Assembly (NCBI GenBank): GCA_016840465.1
Contig: JAEOSH010000004.1
Span: 24,924-88,923, forward strand
DNA length: 64,000 bases
From: Candidatus Baldrarchaeum yapensis
GTDB lineage: Archaea; Asgardarchaeota; Baldrarchaeia; Baldrarchaeales; Baldrarchaeaceae
Direction of reading: 5' to 3'
In this document: positions 43,394 to 51,392 of the stretch, piece after piece
How the letters are laid out: every line of letters begins with the position of its first letter
Numbering within the stretch: the stretch's first letter is position 1
Position numbers and translations under genes: made by a program
Notes under the pieces: generated by a model
What the model saw: the letters and a program-made list of their open reading frames with translations, nothing else
What the model was told of the DNA's origin: nothing
The model's database searches: none

Positions 43394-43424
43394 TAGACAT
43401 CAGTGTCTAAGACACTGATGTCTA
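43394..43424. promoter_or_regulatory. 31-bp perfect palindrome at the ATPase start
   Basis: TAGACATCAGTGTCT (43394-43408), one base, then AGACACTGATGTCTA (43410-43424) form perfect 15-bp arms. Each arm is itself nearly dyad (AGACA...TGTCT), giving four half-sites. A TATA-like CTTAAATTA (43386-43394) abuts it, and the palindrome ends on the A of the ATG at 43424, so it sits over the transcription start. It is either a tight operator or a strong RNA hairpin. Confidence 0.7.
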
Positions 43425-45357
43425 TGAGGTACGATTACTTGGACACAATACTTTACCCGCAGGGAGAGCGGAACATATTCACGGATCGAGAGGATGTGCT
43501 TAAAAAGTTGGAAGTTTCCCTTGAAAGGGTGAAGGCAGGAGAATTTCGAGGTTTTCTTTTCATAGGCATAAGAAGATGCGGAAAAACGCTTATACTTAAG
43601 GAATTTTTGAAAAGAATAATAGGAGATCCTTCTATTAACGTATTCTACGTGGATTGTGAGAGCATTCCGCGTCAGCCTGATATCTTTACCGACCGACTCA
43701 TGAGTTGGTTCGTATACTGGTGCATCGAACGGGGGCGTGGCACACCTGAGCGCTATATGAACTTGGAGAATCTTCCGTTCTGACTCTCCGCCACTTTTGT
43801 TGCATTCGATGCGTGTGTAGCGGAGAGTCTTCCCGTCTCGGGGTCCATCGACGGGCCTTCGCGGGGAACGGTACTCCGCACATCCATCTGGCCACTCGCT
43901 CCGCCCTTTCGGGCTTCCCCTCCCTCTTACCACCCATCCCACATCCCGGGCGGAGCCATTTGACATAACAAAACCTTCCTTTATAAGGGTTTTGAGGTTG
44001 CAAAAGTGCATGAAAGCAACGAATGCAACACTATACGTTTCTGCCCCACATCATCGAGACCTTAGAGGCAGTTCCAGAGGGGTTGAAGCAGGCCGTGAGG
44101 GAGTATTTGGAAGCGCGAGGCATCGATATAAAGTTGAGAATAGCACTCTCCACGCCGCTTAGATTGAAACGCCCGGCGGTCATGATATTTGACGAGTTCC
44201 AAGATGCAATCGAGACCTTCTCACTCATGAAAATAGACATACTCGGAATTATGCGGGAGATCATGCGAGGGCGGGTTCTATTAGTACTCTCCGGGTCCAT
44301 TCGCAGCATAATGGAGAGGGTGGTCAAAACAGGAGAGGGCAGATACTTCCTCCAAATGGAGAGAATCGAGTTGGAGAGTTTCGATACGAAGAGCACGTGG
44401 GAAATGATTGAGAAAATCTGGGGGATGCCGGTATCGGGAAAAACGGTAAGAGAAATCATGAGGTTAACTGGGGGCTTTCCCTTCTATATCCACACGGTTC
44501 TCGAAAGGGCGCTCGAGAACTCAAAAATTTTCGGTGGACGACCCGAAGATTACATAGAACTATCCTTTTTCCAAGAGGCGTGTTCGAGCGGCGGGAAAAT
44601 CTACGAACATTGTCGCTACCTCTGGACAGATTACGTGAGGTATGCTAAACGAAGGGCCCTGCTGAGATCGATTTTGGAGAAAATTGCAATACATGGAGAA
44701 CTGACGCTCACAGATCTCGCCAAGATGTTGGGAAGAGACGCCTCCTACGTTCAAAAGTACTTGGACGAGTTGCTGAACCTTGGGCTGATAAAGAAAAGAG
44801 GAAGAAGATTTTCCATCTTCAACAGAGTTTTTTCCTTCTGGATACTTGCACGTAGAGAGATTCCTGAAGTGTCTAGGATCCCCTTCGGGGAGAAAGCGCT
44901 ACTAGAAAGACTGAGAGAGTTGGAAAGACGCACATCTAAGGTGGAAAGATCAATTGCCATAGGATTTGAAGCGTGGGTTCAGCGCGTATTGGAAAATGTT
45001 GCGGGAAAAACAATAGGAGCTCGTGAAGTCGGGATCACAAAGTTGGAGAAGGTGACACTCCCCAGTAACGTGAGAAAGAATCCCATTAAACGGATCGGGG
45101 ATGAAGTTTTTGAAGCCGATCTAGAGTTCTCAAACGGTATGAAATGTATAGTTGAAGTGACCGTCAAACGGGTTGATGCCGAGTACCTCAAGGAAATTGA
45201 AGAGATATGGCAGGCGGATATTCACTGGGTAGTGTCCAGAGAAGGTTTCACCACGTCCGCAGTTAAGTACGCTATGGAGAAAGAAAACTTCATACTCAGC
45301 GATTTGGAGGCAATAAACATGCTTTCGAGAAAGGTTGGCGTGAAACCATGGAGGTAG
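43424..45357 (+). pseudogene. Archaeal P-loop ATPase with DUF234-type C-terminus, split by insertion
   Basis: The first part (43424-43780) encodes MRYDYLDTILYPQGERNIFTDRE... with Walker A GIRRCGKT and ends at NLENLPF. The second part (from about 44026) resumes HYTFLPHIIETLEAVPEGLKQ. It carries Walker B VMIFDEFQDA, LVLSGSIRSIM, a winged helix (LTLTDLAKMLGRDASYVQKYLDELLNLGLI) and a C-terminal PD-(D/E)XK-like region with FEADLEFSNGMKCIVEVTVKR. A 0.24-kb non-coding insert separates the halves and brings an in-frame TGA. Sister genes in archaea are often mobile or defence-linked. Confidence 0.8.
43781..44024. mobile_element. Non-coding insertion element with inverted repeats
   Basis: This GC-rich block of about 244 bp interrupts the ATPase reading frame. 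It has a perfect 10-bp inverted repeat near its ends, GTTGCATTCG (43799-43808) / CGAATGCAAC (44020-44029). It also has a left hairpin GACTCTCCGC (43782-43791) / GCGGAGAGTC (43820-43829) and a right hairpin AAAACC/GGTTTT (about 43969-43992). No transposase is encoded. The layout resembles a MITE or a transposase-less IS200/IS605-type derivative. Exact ends and target duplication are not certain. Confidence 0.55.
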
Positions 45358-45378
45358 CCTCTAAAACGGCGAAAACAT

Positions 45379-46701
45379 CTACCCGCATCTTATAGACTTC
45401 ACACATCTTTTAAAGTCCACTGATGTTACACATTCTTTAATCTTCCTAGAGATGCAACCCATTAGGAGCCCCGATTTGATGCCTAACCCTGCTAGCTTCC
45501 GCATATACTCATGCGGGTCCTCACCACGGTAAGTTGCCAGAATAAGTTCGGTTGCAACCACGTCTGCACACACCCGTCTCACAAGCCTCTTACCTCTATC
45601 CGAAAGCCTGAAATCCTCCTCTATGTACCTGTAAACGGAATCGACGATGTCATCGAACCTCTTAGCTGCCTCTAATATGGTAACCTCCAGGAGAACCTTA
45701 GAAAGTTCCTTATGCACTCTCTCCTCGGATGGAACTCCCCTCGCTACCTCTAGATCATGTCTCATAATGCTCCACGCCTTTAACTTATACATGTTTTTGT
45801 CAAAATGCAGAACTGCACCCTCGGTCACGTTACCAAGCCTCTTATTCACCTCCTCAAATGTGCCCATCAATTTCATCAGAAACTCTCTCAAATTGTCCTC
45901 TGACGGGAAGGGCACCCCATGAAGGCCCGTCTCCTCGATTACCTCCGAAACCTCCCCCCTCTCGACTCGAATGATACCATATCTCTTAACTAGAGGGAGC
46001 CCATAATCCGCCGCTATATCCTCTCGTTCTTCGGGCGATACGTGCTCGTAATTGTCCCATTCGTCGATGTCCCCTTTTCTACGTAAAAGGTGTGTCAACT
46101 CGAAGTGTATCCCGGGCTTGAGTTTTTCCACCTTCTCCGTCCTTCTCTTATCCGTAATACCCGTCAAAACCCCGTACTGTTCCTGAACAGCGGATCCCCA
46201 CACCTCAAATACCGGAATGTAACCCGCTTCTACCACCGCCATTACCTTTGACCGCAAATACCTCGGCATACGTTTCATAACGTCCATAATCCTGCCCTTC
46301 GAAACAACTGCTGTCCTCGTCTTCGGAACAACGATAAATCCCCCGTCCTTTCCGTAGATGGGATAAAAGAGGCAGTTAAACCCATCCCTCTTAACATCAA
46401 GATAAATGAGCCCTGAAAACTCGAGTAGGTTGGATGCCAGCTGCATACTTGGTATCTCAAAACAATACTCGAGCTTTGGCATGTTAGGCGTTATCTGGAA
46501 CCGAACCCTCTCGTTCTCGTGTATCACGACCTTCCCTAACCATCTATCGTGTCGCATCCAGATACTCGCCGTCACCTCACCATACCTGTCCACATTTAAC
46601 TTGAGAGTTCTCCAAACATTCTTCTTGCTCCAATCCGGCAACTTCATCAATCTCGGATCTGCCCAATTATTAGTTTTTCGCGAAATTGCAATCTCCTCCA
46701 A
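45379..46701 (-). CDS. RNA-ligase-like nucleotidyltransferase (Rnl3-type)
   Basis: The 440-residue protein shows the ligase motifs in order: I VKRDGFNCLFY (K-x-D-G, near residue 106), Ia VPKTRTAV, III VFEVWGSA, IIIa IHFELTHLLRRKGD, IV VTEGAVLHF and V MYKLKAWSI. The segment SPEEREDIAADYGLPLVKRYG mirrors the archaeal homodimeric RNA ligase (Pab1020/MTH1221) family. A 110-residue helical C-terminus with five cysteines follows. The start is unclear: TTG 46701 overlaps a GGAGGAG sequence, and ATT 46686 or ATG 46647 are possible. It converges on the split ATPase (21-bp gap). Confidence 0.68.
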   Translation of the reverse strand: MEEIAISRKTNNWADPRLMKLPDWSKKNVWRTLKLNVDRYGEVTASIWMRHDRWLGKVVIHENERVRFQITPNMPKLEYCFEIPSMQLASNLLEFSGLIYLDVKRDGFNCLFYPIYGKDGGFIVVPKTRTAVVSKGRIMDVMKRMPRYLRSKVMAVVEAGYIPVFEVWGSAVQEQYGVLTGITDKRRTEKVEKLKPGIHFELTHLLRRKGDIDEWDNYEHVSPEEREDIAADYGLPLVKRYGIIRVERGEVSEVIEETGLHGVPFPSEDNLREFLMKLMGTFEEVNKRLGNVTEGAVLHFDKNMYKLKAWSIMRHDLEVARGVPSEERVHKELSKVLLEVTILEAAKRFDDIVDSVYRYIEEDFRLSDRGKRLVRRVCADVVATELILATYRGEDPHEYMRKLAGLGIKSGLLMGCISRKIKECVTSVDFKRCVKSIRCG

Positions 46702-46987
46702 AATTCGTGAATCATTACGTATTCACGGCGGTCTTAGAGATCCTCCTAGGTGCCTTATAAGTTGATGTGATCGTGCAAATACGCAATTGCGTTTAGTCGC
46801 CCCCAGAGACAAATGTTAGGAACAAATTCTTCCAAATTTAACATCGAATCTCGACATAAGTTTCGATTTGACGATCATTAACGGACCTCTCAAAACTTAT
46901 ATGAGCGCCGCCCGTATCATGTTCATAGACGCTTTTGTAGGATGAGTGGGGATCAAGAGTATAGCGGAGTATAGGGAGGTAGCGGTC

Positions 46988-47935
46988 ATGCAGGATCTCC
47001 TAATTGATCCACTGCTGGCCGTAGTTATCATAATAGTCACAATACTACTGATATTCATACTCTCCGGAATAAAGGTCCTGGCAGAGTACGAGAGAGCGGT
47101 CATCTTCAGGCTGGGAAGGGCGCTTCCGGGAGTAAAGGGGCCGGGGATCATTTACGTCATCCCAATAATCGACAGAATGGTAAAAGTAGATCTGCGGGAA
47201 CACTTCTTCGACGTGCCACCCCAGCGTTGCATAACCAAGGATAACGCTCCAGTCGATATCGATGTCCTTATTTACTACAAGGTGATAAACGCGCGGGACT
47301 CCGTAATTAAGGTCCGAAACTTCCGAGATGCCGCGATAGGAATAGCCCAGACGACGCTTAGGAGCGTCATCGGAGACATGGTGCTTGATGATGTGCTTGC
47401 AAAAAGGGAATACATAAACCAAATTCTCAGAGAAAAACTTGACGAGGTAACGGCTAGGTGGGGCGTCAAGATAACCCTCGTGGAGATAAGGGAAATAACC
47501 CCACCGATCAAGGTCACCGAGGCGATGATAAAGCAGATGGAGAGTGAAAGGATAAGAAGGGCCATGATCACCGAGGCGAACGGGAAGCGCGAATCCGCGA
47601 TAAAGGTAGCGGAGGGGGAGAAGCAAGCTGCCATTTTAAGAGCAGAAGGGGAGCGACAAGCTGCAATCTTGAAAGCAGAGGGAGAAAGACAAGCGATGAT
47701 ACTGAGATCTGAGGGGTTCGCAATGGCACTTGAAAGGATCTTCAACGTTGCGAGAAGGCTCGACCAGAAGACAATGGCGCTTCAGTACCTCGAAACCTTG
47801 AAGACCCTTGGCTCGAGTCCCGCGACAAAGTACGTGTTCCCCGTGGAATTCTTGAGCCTGATGGCACCACTTAGGGAGTTCCTCCAATCGGTTACTGCTA
47901 CGACATCCAAATCCGCTAAGTCGTCCGGCGGATAG
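46988..47935 (+). CDS. Stomatin/prohibitin-family SPFH protein
   Basis: An N-terminal transmembrane helix (about residues 9-30) is followed by the SPFH domain ERAVIFRLGRALPGVKGPGIIYVIPIIDRMVKVDLREH. A coiled coil with repeats KVAEGEKQAAILRAEGERQAAIL follows, then the conserved hydrophobic C-terminus. It forms membrane scaffolds and often works with an NfeD protease, which is not adjacent here. The ATG at 46988 has GGAGGT 7 bases upstream, so the earlier GTG at 46946 is rejected. Confidence 0.92.
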   Translation: MQDLLIDPLLAVVIIIVTILLIFILSGIKVLAEYERAVIFRLGRALPGVKGPGIIYVIPIIDRMVKVDLREHFFDVPPQRCITKDNAPVDIDVLIYYKVINARDSVIKVRNFRDAAIGIAQTTLRSVIGDMVLDDVLAKREYINQILREKLDEVTARWGVKITLVEIREITPPIKVTEAMIKQMESERIRRAMITEANGKRESAIKVAEGEKQAAILRAEGERQAAILKAEGERQAMILRSEGFAMALERIFNVARRLDQKTMALQYLETLKTLGSSPATKYVFPVEFLSLMAPLREFLQSVTATTSKSAKSSGG

Positions 47936-47972
47936 CCAAATCTTCCATTTATTTTTATAGTCAATGATTTAG

Positions 47973-48194
47973 ATGGCGCCACCGCATTACGAAGCATATG
48001 TTCTAACTAATCTTGCGTCCCTTTGCGAGGATGTTGCCATGGGAGATGCAAGATCCGCGCTCATCGAGTTGCTTTCGCTGATGAGAAGTTTCCCTAGACT
48101 GATGGCGTGGTTGCTGGAAAAATTAAGACATTGCCATGCCAACATCATCGAGTTAATGCAATCCGCGATAATGGGCGTCATACGATCGTATTAG
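47973..48194 (+). CDS. Small helical protein, unknown
   Basis: The 73-residue protein is mostly amphipathic helix (ARSALIELLSLMRSFPRLMAWLLEKLRHCHANIIELM). A TATA-like ATTTATTTTTATAG about 25 bp upstream of the ATG fits a leaderless transcript, which supports this start. No family recognised. It overlaps the wider open frame of the next small ORF, but not its preferred start. Confidence 0.45.
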   Translation: MAPPHYEAYVLTNLASLCEDVAMGDARSALIELLSLMRSFPRLMAWLLEKLRHCHANIIELMQSAIMGVIRSY

Positions 48195-48259
48195 AGGAAA
48201 ACGCATGTGAATCGCTTATTTTTCAAATATTACTCCTGCTGGTCGAAGAAGGCAATCCG

Positions 48260-48469
48260 ATGAGTACGGATTCGAGTAAGGCCAATGAACTACCGCTTCT
48301 CCTTGAGGAAGTAGAAAAACGTTTTCGCACATCCCCGTCTCTTCATCATAAACATAACATTGAGAGGGTGGAGCGAATAGTACGGGGAATGCTTGGAAAC
48401 GATGCCGTCGAGAGGTTTAGGAGGTTCGTCGGGGAGAAACGAGGGAAGTTTGTCGTTAATAATATATGA
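48260..48469 (+). CDS. Small charged protein, unknown
   Basis: From ATG 48260 (AAGAAGG 7 bases upstream) the frame encodes 69 residues, MSTDSSKANELPLLLEEVEKRF..., ending KRGKFVVNNI. It is helical and charged, with ERVERIVRGMLGNDAVERFRRF as the most regular part. The frame is open back to 48107. It may be coupled with the preceding small ORF. Not recognised. Confidence 0.4.
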   Translation: MSTDSSKANELPLLLEEVEKRFRTSPSLHHKHNIERVERIVRGMLGNDAVERFRRFVGEKRGKFVVNNI

Positions 48470-48473
48470 GAAG

Positions 48474-48582
48474 TGGTGCACGGCCCCTGTCGACTGCCAG
48501 TACGCATACGTGCTCTGAGGCACAAGCATACCAGCAGTATGGGACAGGGCTCATAGGCCCATGTGCCGGGGCCCGTGCACCA
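48474..48582. other. GC-rich structured element with 10-bp closing stem
   Basis: TGGTGCACGG (48474-48483) and CCGTGCACCA (48573-48582) form a perfect 10-bp stem closing a GC-rich domain. Inside lie a 7-bp stem CCCTGTC/GACAGGG, CATAC/GTATG and a GTGC/GCAC hairpin, which nest. It sits in an AT-rich spacer just after a small gene. It could be a structured RNA, a terminator or a miniature mobile element. Confidence 0.4.
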
Positions 48583-48735
48583 TTATATTCTCCAAGGTTT
48601 CTGCAAATATTTCTTTCGCATAACCGGCATAACCGCCATCAACCAGCAATAACAACAATGGTGAAAATTTTGTCAATTGGCATGGAGTTTTCAATTGGAG
48701 TTTTCATGGAGGGCGGGGATCGATTTTTGACGGTG
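48583..48735. other. Short intergenic stretch
   Basis: AT-rich sequence between the structured element and the convergent PD-(D/E)XK-like gene. A duplicated TTTTCAATTGGAGTTTTC/TTTTGTCAATTGGCATGGAG word is the only pattern seen; no gene. Confidence 0.4.
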
Positions 48736-49887
48736 CTATACTTGTAAAAATTCTTTAAGTAGATGCAATCCGCTTAACGATGATTGCAGGGACTCCACTG
48801 TTTCCACGGATATAACTTGCACATCTGTTGATATCTGCCTCTTCACTTCCTCCATTCTCTCACTACTGACTACGAGAAACCTCTTTCGCACATCACTTTC
48901 CGCAAGCCTCTGCAAGGCCTCCTTTACTCCGTCTATTAATACCACCTCAAAGGCTATCACGGGTTCATTGGCTTTAAACCATACAACGTCAATGGGGCCC
49001 CCTCCGAGGTCGATATTCCGCTTGACATCATACCCCAGACCCCTGCCAACCCTCTCCAGAATGTCGCATATTTTCACGTGCTTATCGGCATGAGTCCTTA
49101 CAACAAATAGCCTGTTGGCAAGCCTCAGTATTCTCCGCATGTTCCATTCATCAAACGGCTCACTCAGGTCGAGTTCAATTCTGTCCTCAGCATCCACCTC
49201 ATAGTGAAGTAGTTCATTAGGTTCCGCTCTTGCAATTTTTCTCTCCTCACCGCCAACATCGATAGTTTTTCCCTTGAAGTCAGGCGTTCTCACGAGTTCC
49301 GGATCTAACCAGTAAAGGTCGAGTACGCACCTCTCATGCACCTCGTAGCCCGATACCTCCCTCAACCTGTCCACTTGAACCATGAGTACCAAGTCGTTGA
49401 TGGCATCCCTAGGGATAACGAGGTAGACCGTTTTGTTCCCCCTAATGACCTCTCCCAGCCTTCCTAACCTTATAAGTTTATTGCCTTTCCGCAGGAAGAA
49501 GTACCTCCGCCTCGAAACAACACCCTTTGCGTACTCCGCCAGCGCACCCTCCCATATAATGACCTTATCGCTAAGATACTCCTTAAGGTCGCTAATGGTC
49601 CTCTTGAACTCGTCTCGTGAAACTACAAACTCGAACTCATCAACCCGAGAGCCCCGCCTCAATATGCCCTCCCCGAGTAGCCATTTCACCAGTGCGGCCA
49701 CCTCACCCTCTCCGGGACCCCCCGCCTTCTCCCTCGACAATAATCCTTTCTCCATGCACGCTTCTTTCAGCTTCTTACCGGACAGTGGCTGTACCTCACT
49801 GATAATCTCTAATACTGAAAGTACCCACTCACAGTTATAAGGCGACGATACAACAAGAAACTTTAGGGTTTCCATGAGACTCGCCAT
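48736..49887 (-). CDS. Winged-helix protein with PD-(D/E)XK-like C-terminus
   Basis: The N-terminal third looks like one or two winged helices (SGKKLKEACMEKGLLSREKAGGPGEGEVAALVKWLLGEGILRRG). The C-terminal 120 residues have the nuclease-fold pattern VGRGLGYDVKRNIDLGGGPIDVVWF, then EPVIAFEVVLIDGVKEALQRLAES and FLVVSSERMEEVKRQI. The Asp (PIDVVW) and Glu (AFEVV) are present, but the usual Lys two residues after Glu is Val, so it may be inactive or atypical. ATG 49887 has GGTG 8 bases upstream. Possibly a defence or regulator protein. Confidence 0.55.
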   Translation of the reverse strand: MASLMETLKFLVVSSPYNCEWVLSVLEIISEVQPLSGKKLKEACMEKGLLSREKAGGPGEGEVAALVKWLLGEGILRRGSRVDEFEFVVSRDEFKRTISDLKEYLSDKVIIWEGALAEYAKGVVSRRRYFFLRKGNKLIRLGRLGEVIRGNKTVYLVIPRDAINDLVLMVQVDRLREVSGYEVHERCVLDLYWLDPELVRTPDFKGKTIDVGGEERKIARAEPNELLHYEVDAEDRIELDLSEPFDEWNMRRILRLANRLFVVRTHADKHVKICDILERVGRGLGYDVKRNIDLGGGPIDVVWFKANEPVIAFEVVLIDGVKEALQRLAESDVRKRFLVVSSERMEEVKRQISTDVQVISVETVESLQSSLSGLHLLKEFLQV

Positions 49888-50207
49888 CAAGAACGCACCT
49901 GCACCAGCATGTCATAATCGAAATAATCAGCGTCAACCGGATAATAAAGGATGCTCTTTATGAAGTCCATCTGTGGGGCAAAAAGGCGATTAAAACTTCT
50001 AATTGCGTGCAAGTCGGAAAATTCGCCGATATTATACTGTAACATACAATGATATGCAATGCGGTAGGATTAAACAAGTAGCAGGTAAAAATGTGATCCT
50101 GTGCTTGAAATGTCGCTTCATCTATGGTGAAAAGAAATACATAAAGCATCGTGACGGTAACATTTCATAAAGTCGTGAAATTTCCCGTCATTTAGGAGAG
50201 GGTGCTG

Positions 50208-51392
50208 ATGAGGTTTAGTGAGTACGCTATGAGCATCATAAGGAGGATCATCGAGGAAACCGATGGCAGGCTTCCGGGTAGTGACAATGAAAGAAAGGCT
50301 GCGGAGATGATAGCCGAGGAGTTACGGAAGTACTGCGATGAGGTGCACATCGAGGATTTTGAACTTAGGCCCGGTGGATTTCTAGGCTTTATACCGATAA
50401 GTGTGGCATTAATAGTGGTGGCATACATCCTCTGGTTCCTACCGCCGCTGTCTCTCGTGTTTGCCTTAGCGGCATTTGTCATCACCTATATGGAGTTCTT
50501 CAGGTACGCTGAGTTTGTAGATCCCTTGTTTCCCAAGAGAATATCACAAAACGTTTACGGGAAGATAAAAGCGAAGGGGGAGAGAAGGAAACTCATAATA
50601 GTGTCTGGACATCACGACTCGGCACCCGTGTACCTTCTGATGCAACTCAACCCTTACTTCTACGTATTCGAAGTTCTGCTGGCGTTCATAACGCTAGGAA
50701 CGATGATCATCGCCGCTCTTATCGGCACAGTCACCTATTTCATCAGTATACCGATTCTGGATCTCGTAAGAGAAATCCTTAGGATCGCATTACTCGTAAT
50801 GTTACCCCTAGCGTTTCCAATGGTCTTCTTCAGATCGATAAGCAGAGGGACTCCAGGAGCCACGGACAATCTCTCAGCAGTTGCGGTGGCGCTGGCAGTT
50901 GCAAAATATCTACATGAAAACCCAGATGTTATCCCCGAGGGAACAGAGGTGTGGATTGCATCTTTCGGTTCCGAGGAGGCTGGATTGCGGGGGTCCAGAA
51001 GGTTCGTCAGAAGACATCTGGAGGAACTGGAAGGTCAGGAAACTTACGTGCTCAATATGGAGATGCTGGTAAATCCGGAGGAACTTGCAATTATAACGAG
51101 AGAAAAAACTACAAGAACAAAATTATCGCAATTACTGGCTCAGAAACTCAAAAAGATCTGTGAAGACATAGGCATAAAAATAAAAATGGCAGAGTTGCCA
51201 ACAATAGGCGGTGGGACCGATGCAGTTTCATTCGCAAGGGCGGGAATAGATGCGGTGACGATAATAGGTGCGGAGTTCAGCATTAAGACCTTCAGATACT
51301 ATCATACCGTGAGGGATACACCCGATAAGATAAATCCCGAAATTCTAGACCTTGCCGGAAGGATCATCATCGAGGGAATAAAGAAACTTTAA
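50208..51392 (+). CDS. Membrane-embedded M28-family metallopeptidase
   Basis: The zinc-peptidase motifs are GHHDSAPVY, GATDNLSAVAV, GSEEAGLRGSRRF, an NMEM Glu and a C-terminal YYHTVRDTPD. Two pairs of hydrophobic segments (about residues 62-95 and 155-200) interrupt the catalytic fold, so the enzyme is membrane-bound. It likely trims peptides at the cell surface or in the membrane. ATG 50208 is preceded by GGAGAGGGTG. The 3' end overlaps the convergent membrane-protein gene by 26 bp. Confidence 0.9.
   Translation: MRFSEYAMSIIRRIIEETDGRLPGSDNERKAAEMIAEELRKYCDEVHIEDFELRPGGFLGFIPISVALIVVAYILWFLPPLSLVFALAAFVITYMEFFRYAEFVDPLFPKRISQNVYGKIKAKGERRKLIIVSGHHDSAPVYLLMQLNPYFYVFEVLLAFITLGTMIIAALIGTVTYFISIPILDLVREILRIALLVMLPLAFPMVFFRSISRGTPGATDNLSAVAVALAVAKYLHENPDVIPEGTEVWIASFGSEEAGLRGSRRFVRRHLEELEGQETYVLNMEMLVNPEELAIITREKTTRTKLSQLLAQKLKKICEDIGIKIKMAELPTIGGGTDAVSFARAGIDAVTIIGAEFSIKTFRYYHTVRDTPDKINPEILDLAGRIIIEGIKKL

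Noticed and set aside
43400-44011. Minus-strand ORFs across the ATPase insertion
   Set aside because: They span the insertion and the antisense of the ATPase, have no domain signatures, and their codon pattern is shadow-like.
31785-46900. A complete integrated virus or plasmid
   Set aside because: No integrase, replication or structural gene and no duplicate of the tRNA 3' end were found; only decay and small mobile-type traces are visible.
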